Shown: one piece after another, positions 1 to 5,253 of the stretch
Position numbering within the stretch: the stretch's first letter is position 1
Layout of the letters: every line of letters begins with the position of its first letter
Assembly: GCA_964533425.1 (NCBI GenBank)
Contig: CAZHJG010000023.1
Coordinates: 1-11,368 of the forward strand
Origin: CAZHJG01 sp964533425
GTDB lineage: Bacteria > Patescibacteriota > Saccharimonadia > Saccharimonadales > UBA4665
Length of the DNA stretch: 11,368 nt
Direction: 5' to 3'
Notes under the pieces: model-generated
Seen by the model: the letters and a program-made list of their open reading frames with translations, nothing else
Told to the model about the DNA's origin: nothing
Database searches by the model: none
Translations under genes and position numbers: made by a program

Positions 1-394
1 AGAGCAGGTCGCCGCAGGGTAGGGAATCGCCCTGGCCGCTGAAGTGGACGTCGTCGGGGACGCGGACGGTTTTCTTGCCGAGGTCATGCAGGACTTGTTC
101 GGCGTAGGGTTCTTCGCCTTTGCGGGCGTTTGGCAAAGTGGACATTACGGCCGTATCACCCCTCACCAGGGCCCAGTTGGCGGTGTAGACGCCGTCCTGG
201 CAGCCTTTGGGGGCAGCCACGGCGACCACTTCTACGCCGTTGTCGGCCAGGGCTTTGTGGATTAGATCGTGCTCGGCTTGAGCTTTTTCGCGGTCGATCA
301 CCACCTTTTTATTCATAAACGGGTTGATGGCTTGGTCGTCGTCGAAATATTGGGCGCTGGACATCAGTACTTGGGCGTTTATTTGAGCTGGCAT
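1..394 (-). CDS. Amidinotransferase / arginine deiminase-like enzyme, N-terminal part
   Basis: The minus frame is open from ATG 394-392 to the window edge (131 residues, truncated by the window). The N-terminus reads QVLMSSAQYFDDDQAINPFM, which fits the opening strand of guanidino-group-modifying enzymes (VLMCxPxYF...INPWM in relatives). Further on come DGVYTANWALV (about residues 75-85) and FSGQGDSL (about 117-124), matching the family's substrate-binding D-x-V/F-x-A-N and F-x-G-x-G-D motifs. Family members (DDAH, arginine deiminase, amidinotransferases) act on arginine or its derivatives in the cytosol through a C-terminal Cys; that half lies outside the window, so the reaction cannot be assigned. 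There is no Shine-Dalgarno sequence; a perfect TATAAT ends 7 nt before the ATG, suggesting a leaderless mRNA. A later start at Met11 would cut into the conserved first strand. Confidence 0.8.
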   Translation of the reverse strand, partial: MPAQINAQVLMSSAQYFDDDQAINPFMNKKVVIDREKAQAEHDLIHKALADNGVEVVAVAAPKGCQDGVYTANWALVRGDTAVMSTLPNARKGEEPYAEQVLHDLGKKTVRVPDDVHFSGQGDSLPCGDLL

Positions 395-401
395 TGGATT
401 A

Positions 402-407
402 ATTATA
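402..407 (-). promoter_or_regulatory. -10 box (TATAAT) of the amidinotransferase gene
   Basis: Read on the minus strand this is a perfect TATAAT, seven bases before the ATG. No good -35 box lies 17 nt upstream (CTGCAA at 430-425). Transcription would begin at or within a base or two of the start codon. Confidence 0.5.
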
Positions 408-410
408 CTA

Positions 411-440
411 GACGAGATCTCTCCTTGCAGTCGAGATGAC
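411..440 (-). repeat. Dispersed palindromic repeat, copy A
   Basis: A 30-base imperfect palindrome beginning GTCATCTCGA and ending GAGATCTCGTC on the minus strand. It matches copy B at 11314-11343 at 21 of 30 positions with no gaps; both ends are the best conserved. Such GTCATCCCGAG...GAGGGATCTCGTC-type units are common dispersed intergenic elements in many bacterial genomes. This copy abuts the -10 box of the amidinotransferase gene. Confidence 0.5.
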
Positions 441-453
441 AAATGAAAAAGCC

Positions 454-532
454 GGGTTTGAGAGATGTAACGAGTGAAGGGAGAGGGGAGACGGGGTCTC
501 AGTCTGTCCAAACAATCGTACATTTCAAACCC
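454..532. repeat. Nested inverted repeat, possible structured RNA
   Basis: Outer arms GGGTTTGA (454-461) and TCAAACCC (525-532) pair perfectly; inside them ATGTA (465-469) pairs with TACAT (519-523); within the enclosed stretch GAGAC (488-492) and GTCTC (496-500) form a short hairpin with a GGG loop. No open reading frame with a ribosome binding site overlaps it. It could be a folded RNA, a gene 3' end, or a remnant of an inserted element; the sequence does not decide. Confidence 0.3.
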
Positions 533-539
533 AGCAAGC

Positions 540-587
540 GGACGGCGTGCGCTAGGCACATTAGGGTGCGAAAAACGCACGCCGTCC
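540..587. repeat. Perfect 12-bp inverted repeat with alternative inner hairpin
   Basis: GGACGGCGTGCG (540-551) and CGCACGCCGTCC (576-587) are exact reverse complements around a 24-base loop. Inside, GTGCG (566-570), AAAAA and CGCAC (576-580) form a competing hairpin, so the right arm can pair with either partner. The element lies 18 bases beyond the stop of the minus-strand gene ending at 606 and may serve as its transcript end, although there is no T-run after the stem. Confidence 0.45.
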
Positions 588-605
588 ATGCCGTTGATCT
601 ACCTG

Positions 606-1010
606 CTAGCTGCGCCTGGTCTGGCGCTGGCGGTGCTGCTGTGGCCGGTTGAAGAAGTACGGTTCACGGCTTGGCGTGGACCTTCGTGCCGACGGCGTGG
701 TCGCTGTCGCGGTCGTGGACACGAATGCCGGCTCGGGTGATGCGGTGGAAAGCGCCTGAACTGCCTCGATGGCGGCGTTGACCAGATCGCGGGCCTTGTC
801 GACGTACTTGTTGTCGCGCAGCTTTGCGATGATGAACTCCCGGTAGCGCACGACGTTCTTGAAAACATCGGCACCGTGGCGCTCAAGATAGCGACGAACC
901 CGTCGCCTGTCGCGGACCGACACTCCGTCGCTGAACACGATTCCTACTGTTTGCTTCTTCGCATCGTGTTCGCACTGATGCCGATTGCCAACTGCATCTG
1001 TAACCTGCAA
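606..1010 (-). CDS. Hypothetical protein, Arg-rich helical region with Ser/Thr/Pro tail
   Basis: A 134-residue frame starting at TTG 1010-1008. I do not recognise it. Support: an AGAGGGG Shine-Dalgarno ends 5 bases before the TTG; a promoter-like pair (TTGCGT, 17 bases, TAAAAT) lies at 1074-1046; and codon third positions through the body are strongly G/C, with runs of CGC, GAC, AAG, GTC and GCC, as in genes of high-GC organisms. Residues about 31-87 look helical and basic (RRRVRRYLERHG, then KLRDNKYVDKARDLVNAAI); residues 88-134 are Ser/Thr/Pro/Arg-rich and probably disordered. No signal peptide or membrane segment. The codon choice differs from the neighbouring genes and suggests transfer, perhaps from an actinobacterium, which would suit an episymbiont of actinobacteria (inference). 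The opposite strand holds a hydrophobic frame (588-740) without ribosome binding site. Confidence 0.45.
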   Translation of the reverse strand: MQVTDAVGNRHQCEHDAKKQTVGIVFSDGVSVRDRRRVRRYLERHGADVFKNVVRYREFIIAKLRDNKYVDKARDLVNAAIEAVQALSTASPEPAFVSTTATATTPSARRSTPSREPYFFNRPQQHRQRQTRRS

Positions 1011-1045
1011 AACAACCCCTCTCGGGTAGATTACGGAACTTTAGT

Positions 1046-1074
1046 ATTTTACAATGTTCATAAAATTTACGCAA
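1046..1074 (-). promoter_or_regulatory. Putative promoter of the 606-1010 gene
   Basis: On the minus strand TTGCGT (1074-1069), a 17-base spacer and TAAAAT (1051-1046) fit a sigma70-type promoter, in an AT-rich stretch. The leader would be about 30 nt and include the AGAGGGG ribosome binding site. Confidence 0.4.
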
Positions 1075-1115
1075 GGTTTTCTGAAGAAGCAGAACTTCCA
1101 GATTATTACCCTGCT

Positions 1116-1172
1116 TTCTCGCTATATGAATGCGTATTCATACTGAAGAGTCCAAAAGGACGAAAGCGGGAA
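1116..1172 (+). ncRNA. Hammerhead ribozyme, type III (upstream copy, HHR1)
   Basis: All conserved core parts are present in order. Stem III 3' strand 1116-1123 (TTCTCGCT), cleavage-site base A1124 (triplet CUA), stem I TATGAAT (1125-1131) / loop GCGT / ATTCATA (1136-1142), core CTGAAGA (1143-1149, fits CUGANGA), stem II GTCC-AAAA-GGAC (1150-1161), GAAA (1162-1165), and stem III 5' strand from A1165 to A1172. Stem I has 7 and stem II 4 Watson-Crick pairs; stem III has 8 pairs including one G-U. The ends open through stem III, so it is type III. Predicted self-cleavage falls between 1124 and 1125. The match is by eye; no covariance-model score was computed. Confidence 0.88.
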
Positions 1173-1276
1173 TAATAAAAAATAATAATGACAGAATTTG
1201 GTATATATGGTACGGTATCCTTCATTAGCGGAGTTTTATTCGTTATGTTCCTATCCCCGACCTCTTAGGAGGCGCA

Positions 1277-1681
1277 GTGAGGAAGTTCATCACAACCATA
1301 GCCGTGCTGTCGGCAGCCGTCGCGCTGTTAGCTGTTTCTTCGGCGCAGGCCATCACGAAGTCTGACGCCGAGTCGCGCGCCAAGAACTACATTCGTGGCC
1401 GCTGTGGCATATCAATCGGCCCCTTCGTGCTTTACAGGTGCCTGTCCTTGATTTTCGAGTCATGCGTACTCAAGGGCAATCAACCTGGGCACGTTCAGTG
1501 GTACTGCATTGGCCACACCTTTGAACAGCGCGTCTTGGCAGTTATCGGCCCGAGATACCGGGCGTGTGGCATAAGTGTTGAGTACGCGCCGTCAGGTAAG
1601 CGTCTTCATGGCGACAAGGTCTGCCTTGGCTACACCCCGTCATACCGACTGCATGTTCGGCTGCGCAGACTCCAAGCCTAG
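1277..1681 (+). CDS. Small secreted six-cysteine protein, unknown function
   Basis: A 134-residue frame with a GTG start; TAGGAGG ends four bases before it, a strong though close ribosome binding site. The N-terminus is a clear Sec signal peptide: charged MRKF, hydrophobic residues 5-22, and signal-peptidase site AQA at 23-25. The mature part has six cysteines (43, 55, 63, 77, 97, 116), an even number that would suit disulfides outside the cell, and a basic tail. No catalytic motif or known family is recognised. The gene is the only one enclosed by the two hammerhead ribozymes and is on their strand, so its mRNA would be trimmed by them: a leader of 152 nt from 1125 and a trailer of 87 nt to 1768. 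Part of the ribosome binding site can pair with CCTC at 1261-1264. The signal peptide style suits a Gram-positive-type envelope. Confidence 0.6.
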   Translation: MRKFITTIAVLSAAVALLAVSSAQAITKSDAESRAKNYIRGRCGISIGPFVLYRCLSLIFESCVLKGNQPGHVQWYCIGHTFEQRVLAVIGPRYRACGISVEYAPSGKRLHGDKVCLGYTPSYRLHVRLRRLQA

Positions 1682-1687
1682 AGGGGA

Positions 1688-1713
1688 GGGTGAGGACAAG
1701 GATGTCCTCTCCC
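1688..1713 (+). other. Hairpin just after the secreted-protein gene
   Basis: GAGGACA (1692-1698) and TGTCCTC (1703-1709) pair around loop AGGA; after a T-T mismatch GGG (1688-1690) pairs with CCC (1711-1713). It starts 7 bases after the stop codon and has no T-run after it, so it is more likely a stabilising RNA element than a terminator. Confidence 0.45.
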
Positions 1714-1715
1714 CA

Positions 1716-1760
1716 GAGTAAATGTCGTATTGAGCCACGGGCTCCGATATTTACTCTTTT
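1716..1760 (+). terminator. Long stem with short T-run before HHR2 (terminator-like)
   Basis: Twelve pairs (1716-1727 with 1745-1756, one G-U), a 4-base bulge, then GAGCC-ACG-GGCTC (1732-1744), followed by TTTT at 1757-1760. It resembles an intrinsic terminator, but HHR2 begins three bases later and its making requires read-through. It may instead be a rod-like fold that helps place the 3' strand of stem III. Confidence 0.4.
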
Positions 1761-1762
1761 AA

Positions 1763-1813
1763 CTGCTTTATGAGTGCGTACTCATACTGACGAGTCCAAA
1801 AGGACGAAAGCAG
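1763..1813 (+). ncRNA. Hammerhead ribozyme, type III (downstream copy, HHR2)
   Basis: The layout is the same as the upstream copy. Stem III 3' strand CTGCT (1763-1767), cleavage base T1768 (triplet CUU), stem I TATGAGT (1769-1775) / loop GCGT / ACTCATA (1780-1786), core CTGACGA (1787-1793), stem II GTCC-AAAA-GGAC (1794-1805), GAAA (1806-1809), stem III 5' strand AGCAG (1809-1813). Stem III is only 5 pairs and then meets an A-A mismatch. Predicted cleavage lies between 1768 and 1769. Stem I differs from the upstream copy by compensating changes on both arms, which supports a selected RNA fold. Confidence 0.87.
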
Positions 1814-1830
1814 AAGTTTCGAGTGGATTA

Positions 1831-4476
1831 TTACTTGTCGCGCTGGGAGAAGATGACCTGCTCGGTGCCGTCATGCAGGTTTTCGGCAGGTTTTTTGCGG
1901 CGACTACGGTGGCGGCGGCGCTTGGGTTTGGTGACTGTGCCGGAGCCAGAGACTGCCGTGCGGCCCATAACGGCAGCGCGAGCGGTATGAGTTAACGAGG
2001 AGGCTAGCTTTTTGACCGTTGGCATCGGAGCTTCGGTCGGCGCTCGGACTGGCGCTTGTTGTGCTGGAGTTGGAGCCGGTGTCGGTGTCGGGGCAACCGA
2101 GGCTTGTTGATTGGCTGGTGCTGGCGGTTTGGCCACGGGTCTGGCTGGCCTGGCGGTCGAGTTATCCCTGGTGTTCAGGTTGTAGCGTTCGGCGATGAAT
2201 TCTTCAACTGATTCACGGTGCAGGGCGTACTGGCTCCGTGTATGTTCAATAATGTGGGCCGTTTCGTCGAACTGATGTGGTGGCAGATCAAGCGTGATGG
2301 CCGAAAAGGCTGGCGACTTCTCACCCTCAATTGTCATGTTGACCACAAAGTGACGATTGTGCATGTGAACGAGGTCATATTCTTCGAACTTGGGCTCGAA
2401 GTAGCGCAGCATGCCGCGGGCATCGTCGGCACCCATGCGGAAGGCGATCATCGAGCCGACGTTACCGAAGACGGCATCACGCACTTCTTGCGACATTTGA
2501 GCGATGTACTGGTTGGCCACGGTAAGATTCAAGGCATATTTACGGGCTTCGCTCAAGATAGTAGCGAAACTGTCGGTGGCAAAGTTTTGGAACTCGTCGA
2601 CATACAGATAGAACGGCGAGCGCTCGCTGGGTGGAATGTCGGCCCGGCTCATGCTGGCCAGCTGAATTTTGGTAACCAAAAGCGCACCAAGCAGGGCGGC
2701 GTTGTCTTCACCAACCAGGCCACGGCTCAGGTTCACAACCAGGATTTTGCGCTCATCCATAATCTGCCGGATATTGAAGCTGCTCTTGGGCTGACCGATG
2801 ATATTACGCACAATGGGATTGGCCGTGAAGGCGCCGACCTTGTTTAGCACCGGCGCAACGGCTTCGGCAGCAAATTTATCGTTCCAGGAAGCGAATTCGA
2901 CCTCCCAAAAGTTGCGAACCACCGGGTCGGTCACGTAGCTCAGAACCCTTTTACGGAAATTTTTATCGGTGAGCAGGCGGGTGATGTCGAGCATGGTGGA
3001 TTCCGGATATTCCAGCAACGCCAGCAGGCTGTAGCGCAAGATGTACTCCAGTCGCGGGCCCCAAGACTCGAACATCCGCTTCAGCACGCCGACCAGCTCA
3101 GATACGGTATGAGTGCGAAGCTTGGGGTCGGACACTTCCATAGGGTTGAACGCTACTGGGTAATCGACGTCAGCCGGATTGAAGTAGATAACGTCCTGAG
3201 CTCGGGAGGCTGGGATGCGGGCCAGGATGCTCAAGGCGTAGTCGCCATGAGGATCGATAACCGCGAAGCCATAAGGGCTGTAGATGTCGGAAATTGTTAG
3301 CAGTTCGAGCAAGCCGGACTTACCGACGCCGGTTTGACCAAGAATATACAGATGGCGGCCGCGATCGGCGCGGGTCAGGCCGAACGGTGTATTGTGGCCG
3401 CGGAAGTTGGCGGCGGCGATCGGGCTGACCTCTGTTCGATTTTCGTTTGTAACTATCGGCAGATTGGCGGGCGGTTCGGCCGTTTGACTCAGGGCCCATA
3501 AGATGTACGGGGTTTCCACGGTGGTATGTGGCAGGTGGTACAGGGTGGCTACTTCTTCGATGTTCAATATAAGCGGTTTACTGCCAAGGGCTCGCTGCCG
3601 GTAACGGGCGAGTGGAGCGTGGTCTCCGGTGATGCGGGTCTGCTCAAAGCCGTTTAGATAGGTCGTGTTGAACTGTTTGTAGCTGGCGACGATTGATTGC
3701 AGGCGCAGAGTAGCCTGGTGAGCTGGCACATGGCCTTTGTAGACAATGCGCATGGTGGCCTCGAAAGCTAGTTTGTGGCTCTTTTCTTCGGCGCCACTGG
3801 CTCGGGCCTGGTCGTATTCGGTAAGTTTTGGCGCGGCGGCACCGGCGCCACCTTCGGGCGGGGCCCACAGGGCAGAAATGAGTGCTCCTGGTGATGAGCC
3901 GGCTCGACCGCCCCTGATACCACTGATGTAGCGCTCGCTCTTCTTGTGCCAATTTTCGGTTGCTGGTTTGACGACCAGTTGGATCCAGGCCTCCTCATCC
4001 TCTTCAAACTTGGCCAGCGTGGCGGTGATGGCGGCCAGGGGATCTACCTCGAAACTCTGGAAGGTTTTGATTGGCAAGGCGTCGTTGGCGGTTAGGCGCA
4101 TTTCGGTAGTCAGCGCTACTGGATAACTGGCTTCGTCCGCAGCCGAGTAGTCGCTTATCTCAGATATTTGCACCATCGGGTACTGGGCGTAGATCTGCTC
4201 CTCCACAAAGCCCACCAGATAGCGCGGCACGCAGACATAAAAGCCGATGCGCTTTTTAAGCACAGCAATTTCAAAACTAACCCGAACCCGGTGCGAAGCT
4301 TGGAACATCTTCTCTGACGAGAACATCAGCAGGCCGTGCAGAGAAGCGAACATTTGCTCGGCGGCCAGCTCCTTTTTGTCGTTGGTGCGGGGTACCTGAA
4401 GCAGCAAAACGACCGTGTCCTCGTCGCGTTCGTCGAGGACGGGTTTGTTAAAAACAGAGGTGAATTTCGTGTTCAT
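1831..4476 (-). CDS. VirB4/TraG-like type IV secretion-family ATPase with Pro-rich basic tail
   Basis: A protein of 881 residues. The central P-loop GQTGVGKS (380-387) and a Walker B segment LYVDEFQNF (624-632, Asp627-Glu628) define a HerA/VirB4/TraD-type ATPase that would pump DNA or protein or power pilus assembly at the membrane. The N-terminal 300 or so residues resemble a domain that I associate with CPR ATPases of this kind; no N-terminal membrane segment is seen. From about residue 767 the chain becomes Pro/Ala/Thr-rich (for example APTPTPAPTPA) and ends in a basic cluster KPKRRRHRSRRKK. The gene has its own promoter (4557-4529), a leader of about 45 nt without a good ribosome binding site, and no VirB-type partner gene in the window. 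It converges on the hammerhead unit, whose transcript would run antisense into its 3' end. A DNA-translocase role is also possible. Confidence 0.8.
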   Translation of the reverse strand: MNTKFTSVFNKPVLDERDEDTVVLLLQVPRTNDKKELAAEQMFASLHGLLMFSSEKMFQASHRVRVSFEIAVLKKRIGFYVCVPRYLVGFVEEQIYAQYPMVQISEISDYSAADEASYPVALTTEMRLTANDALPIKTFQSFEVDPLAAITATLAKFEEDEEAWIQLVVKPATENWHKKSERYISGIRGGRAGSSPGALISALWAPPEGGAGAAAPKLTEYDQARASGAEEKSHKLAFEATMRIVYKGHVPAHQATLRLQSIVASYKQFNTTYLNGFEQTRITGDHAPLARYRQRALGSKPLILNIEEVATLYHLPHTTVETPYILWALSQTAEPPANLPIVTNENRTEVSPIAAANFRGHNTPFGLTRADRGRHLYILGQTGVGKSGLLELLTISDIYSPYGFAVIDPHGDYALSILARIPASRAQDVIYFNPADVDYPVAFNPMEVSDPKLRTHTVSELVGVLKRMFESWGPRLEYILRYSLLALLEYPESTMLDITRLLTDKNFRKRVLSYVTDPVVRNFWEVEFASWNDKFAAEAVAPVLNKVGAFTANPIVRNIIGQPKSSFNIRQIMDERKILVVNLSRGLVGEDNAALLGALLVTKIQLASMSRADIPPSERSPFYLYVDEFQNFATDSFATILSEARKYALNLTVANQYIAQMSQEVRDAVFGNVGSMIAFRMGADDARGMLRYFEPKFEEYDLVHMHNRHFVVNMTIEGEKSPAFSAITLDLPPHQFDETAHIIEHTRSQYALHRESVEEFIAERYNLNTRDNSTARPARPVAKPPAPANQQASVAPTPTPAPTPAQQAPVRAPTEAPMPTVKKLASSLTHTARAAVMGRTAVSGSGTVTKPKRRRHRSRRKKPAENLHDGTEQVIFSQRDK

Positions 4477-4528
4477 GCGTTTCTGGAAGCGAGTGATTAT
4501 CAGGCGGACCTGACGACCAATTTATATT

Positions 4529-4557
4529 ATTATAGCAAATTTTACCCATAAAGTCAA
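4529..4557 (-). promoter_or_regulatory. Promoter of the VirB4/TraG-like gene
   Basis: On the minus strand TTGACT (4557-4552), a 17-base spacer and perfect TATAAT (4534-4529). Position and quality strongly suggest a vegetative promoter; the start codon is 53 bases downstream of the -10 box. Confidence 0.75.
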
Positions 4558-4672
4558 AATTATAACAGGGGTAAACATCAGTAAGTGCCGCTTTCATAAG
4601 CAGCATACTACCATTGTACTCGTCTCTGGTGAGGAATACTAAGGACTCGCCAGTCTTTTAACCCCAACCCTA

Positions 4673-4702
4673 TTGACAGAGGTTTTAGCACTCGTATATA
4701 GT
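4673..4702 (+). promoter_or_regulatory. groESL promoter
   Basis: Consensus TTGACA (4673-4678), an 18-base spacer and TATAGT (4697-4702). The -10 box lies inside the spacer of the CIRCE operator, so repressor binding would block polymerase directly. Confidence 0.75.
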
Positions 4703-4711
4703 GAGTGCTAG
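4685..4711 (+). promoter_or_regulatory. CIRCE operator (HrcA binding site)
   Basis: TTAGCACTC, nine bases, then GAGTGCTAG: the CIRCE consensus TTAGCACTC-N9-GAGTGCTAA with only the last base changed. It is the known binding site of the heat-shock repressor HrcA, whose gene is not in the window. A further 9-pair hairpin (4725-4745, loop CTC) sits in the groES leader. Confidence 0.9.
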
Positions 4712-4795
4712 AAACAGGTGTTTACATCTTCTTCTCAAGAAGGTGATTGCGAGAAAACAGCTGTTAATACAAGCTTAAAAAGGAGGTTTGACCAG

Positions 4796-5062
4796 ATGAG
4801 TTCACCATTGAACCCGCTGGGCGACTACGTCGTCGCGGTCGGGGAAGAGGCTGAAGCCAAAACAGCCAGCGGCCTGTATTTACCAGATAAGGCCCAAGAA
4901 AAGCCCAAAACCGCCAAAGTCGTTGCTGTGGGCAAAGAGGCCAAACAAATCAAAGTTGGCGACCGGATTATCTACAAAAGCTACAGCACAACCGAAGTTA
5001 AAGTTGATAGCACCGAATATATTCTTGTCAAAGAAGAAGACGTCCTGGCTACGGTTAAGTAG
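4796..5062 (+). CDS. groES: GroES co-chaperonin (Cpn10)
   Basis: GroES caps the GroEL folding chamber as a seven-membered ring in the cytosol. The 88-residue product is a little shorter than the usual 94-97. It has the N-terminal strand PLGDYVVAV, the mobile loop with SGLYLPD (the hydrophobic tripeptide that contacts GroEL), the VGDRIIYK strand and the closing ILVKEEDVLATVK, typical of the family. I chose ATG 4796 because AGGAGG (4781-4786) lies nine bases before it and the preceding in-frame residues from GTG 4718 are not GroES-like. Expression is set by the promoter and CIRCE operator just upstream. groEL follows after 191 bases that hold a large heptamer-built inverted repeat, an unusually long and structured gap for this operon. 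Confidence 0.95.
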   Translation: MSSPLNPLGDYVVAVGEEAEAKTASGLYLPDKAQEKPKTAKVVAVGKEAKQIKVGDRIIYKSYSTTEVKVDSTEYILVKEEDVLATVK

Positions 5063-5074
5063 CGATCATTAACA

Positions 5075-5219
5075 ATTTACCTTTTACCATTTACCATGCT
5101 GTAACCATTTACCGTTATCCATGGCTTGCTAAGATGAGCCTTCACTGACGAGGATAACGGTAAACGGTAAAAGGTGAATGCATGGTAAACAGTGAACAGT
5201 GAACAGTGAACGGTAACAG
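5075..5219. repeat. Heptamer-built inverted repeat between groES and groEL
   Basis: The left arm (5075-5120) is made of ATTTACC-like heptamers, the right arm (5152-5219) of their complement, GTRAAYR (for example GTAAACG, GTGAACA three times in near succession). GTTATCC (5114-5120) and GGATAAC (5152-5158) start the pairing around a 31-base loop; each arm also carries one 4-base break near GCAT/ATGC. The arms differ in number of heptamers, which suggests gain or loss of units. As RNA it would form a long stem in the groES-groEL message. Confidence 0.7.
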
Positions 5220-5253
5220 ACTATAGTAAACGGAAGAGACGGAGGAACGATAG

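Larger units (their letters stand above)
1116..1813 (+). other. Hammerhead-bracketed unit (candidate retrozyme-like or circular-RNA element)
   Basis: Two same-strand hammerhead ribozymes lie exactly 644 bases apart (C of each CUGA core at 1143 and 1787) and enclose one complete gene (1277-1681) on the same strand. Self-cleavage at both would release an RNA of 1125-1768 with a 5'-hydroxyl and a 2',3'-cyclic phosphate. The spacing and repeat layout resemble retrozymes, non-autonomous elements whose terminal repeats carry type III hammerheads and whose RNAs circularise. No reverse transcriptase, integrase or target-site duplication is visible. The unit ends 18 bases before the stop codon of the convergent ATPase gene. 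Confidence 0.55.

Noticed and set aside
540..587. Integron attC site
   Set aside because: The GTTRRRY/RYYYAAC core sites are missing and no integrase is present.
588..740. Plus-strand frame with a hydrophobic stretch (LIYLLAAPGLALAVLL)
   Set aside because: No ribosome binding site, Arg/Gly/Cys-rich end, and antisense to the better-supported minus gene; the hydrophobicity follows from reading G/C-rich codons backwards.
876..1175. 99-residue plus-strand frame
   Set aside because: Runs from the antisense of the 606-1010 gene through AT-rich spacer into the ribozyme; no start signals.
1116..1813. Obelisk or viroid-like RNA genome
   Set aside because: Obelisks are known as RNAs near 1 kb without DNA copies and encode Oblin proteins; here the unit is in genomic-looking DNA, 644 bases, with a signal-peptide protein.
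2218..2847. 209-residue plus-strand frame
   Set aside because: Lies wholly antisense to the VirB4/TraG-like gene, whose motifs are unmistakable; no ribosome binding site.
4718..4795. Upstream GTG extension of groES (26 residues)
   Set aside because: Not GroES-like, covers the leader hairpin, and a strong ribosome binding site precedes ATG 4796.
5144..5160. CTGACGAGGATAACGG, resembling a hammerhead core
   Set aside because: No GAAA follows and no stem II can form; part of the heptamer hairpin loop.
5075..5219. CRISPR array
   Set aside because: Repeats are 7 bases, contiguous and inverted; there are no spacers or cas genes.
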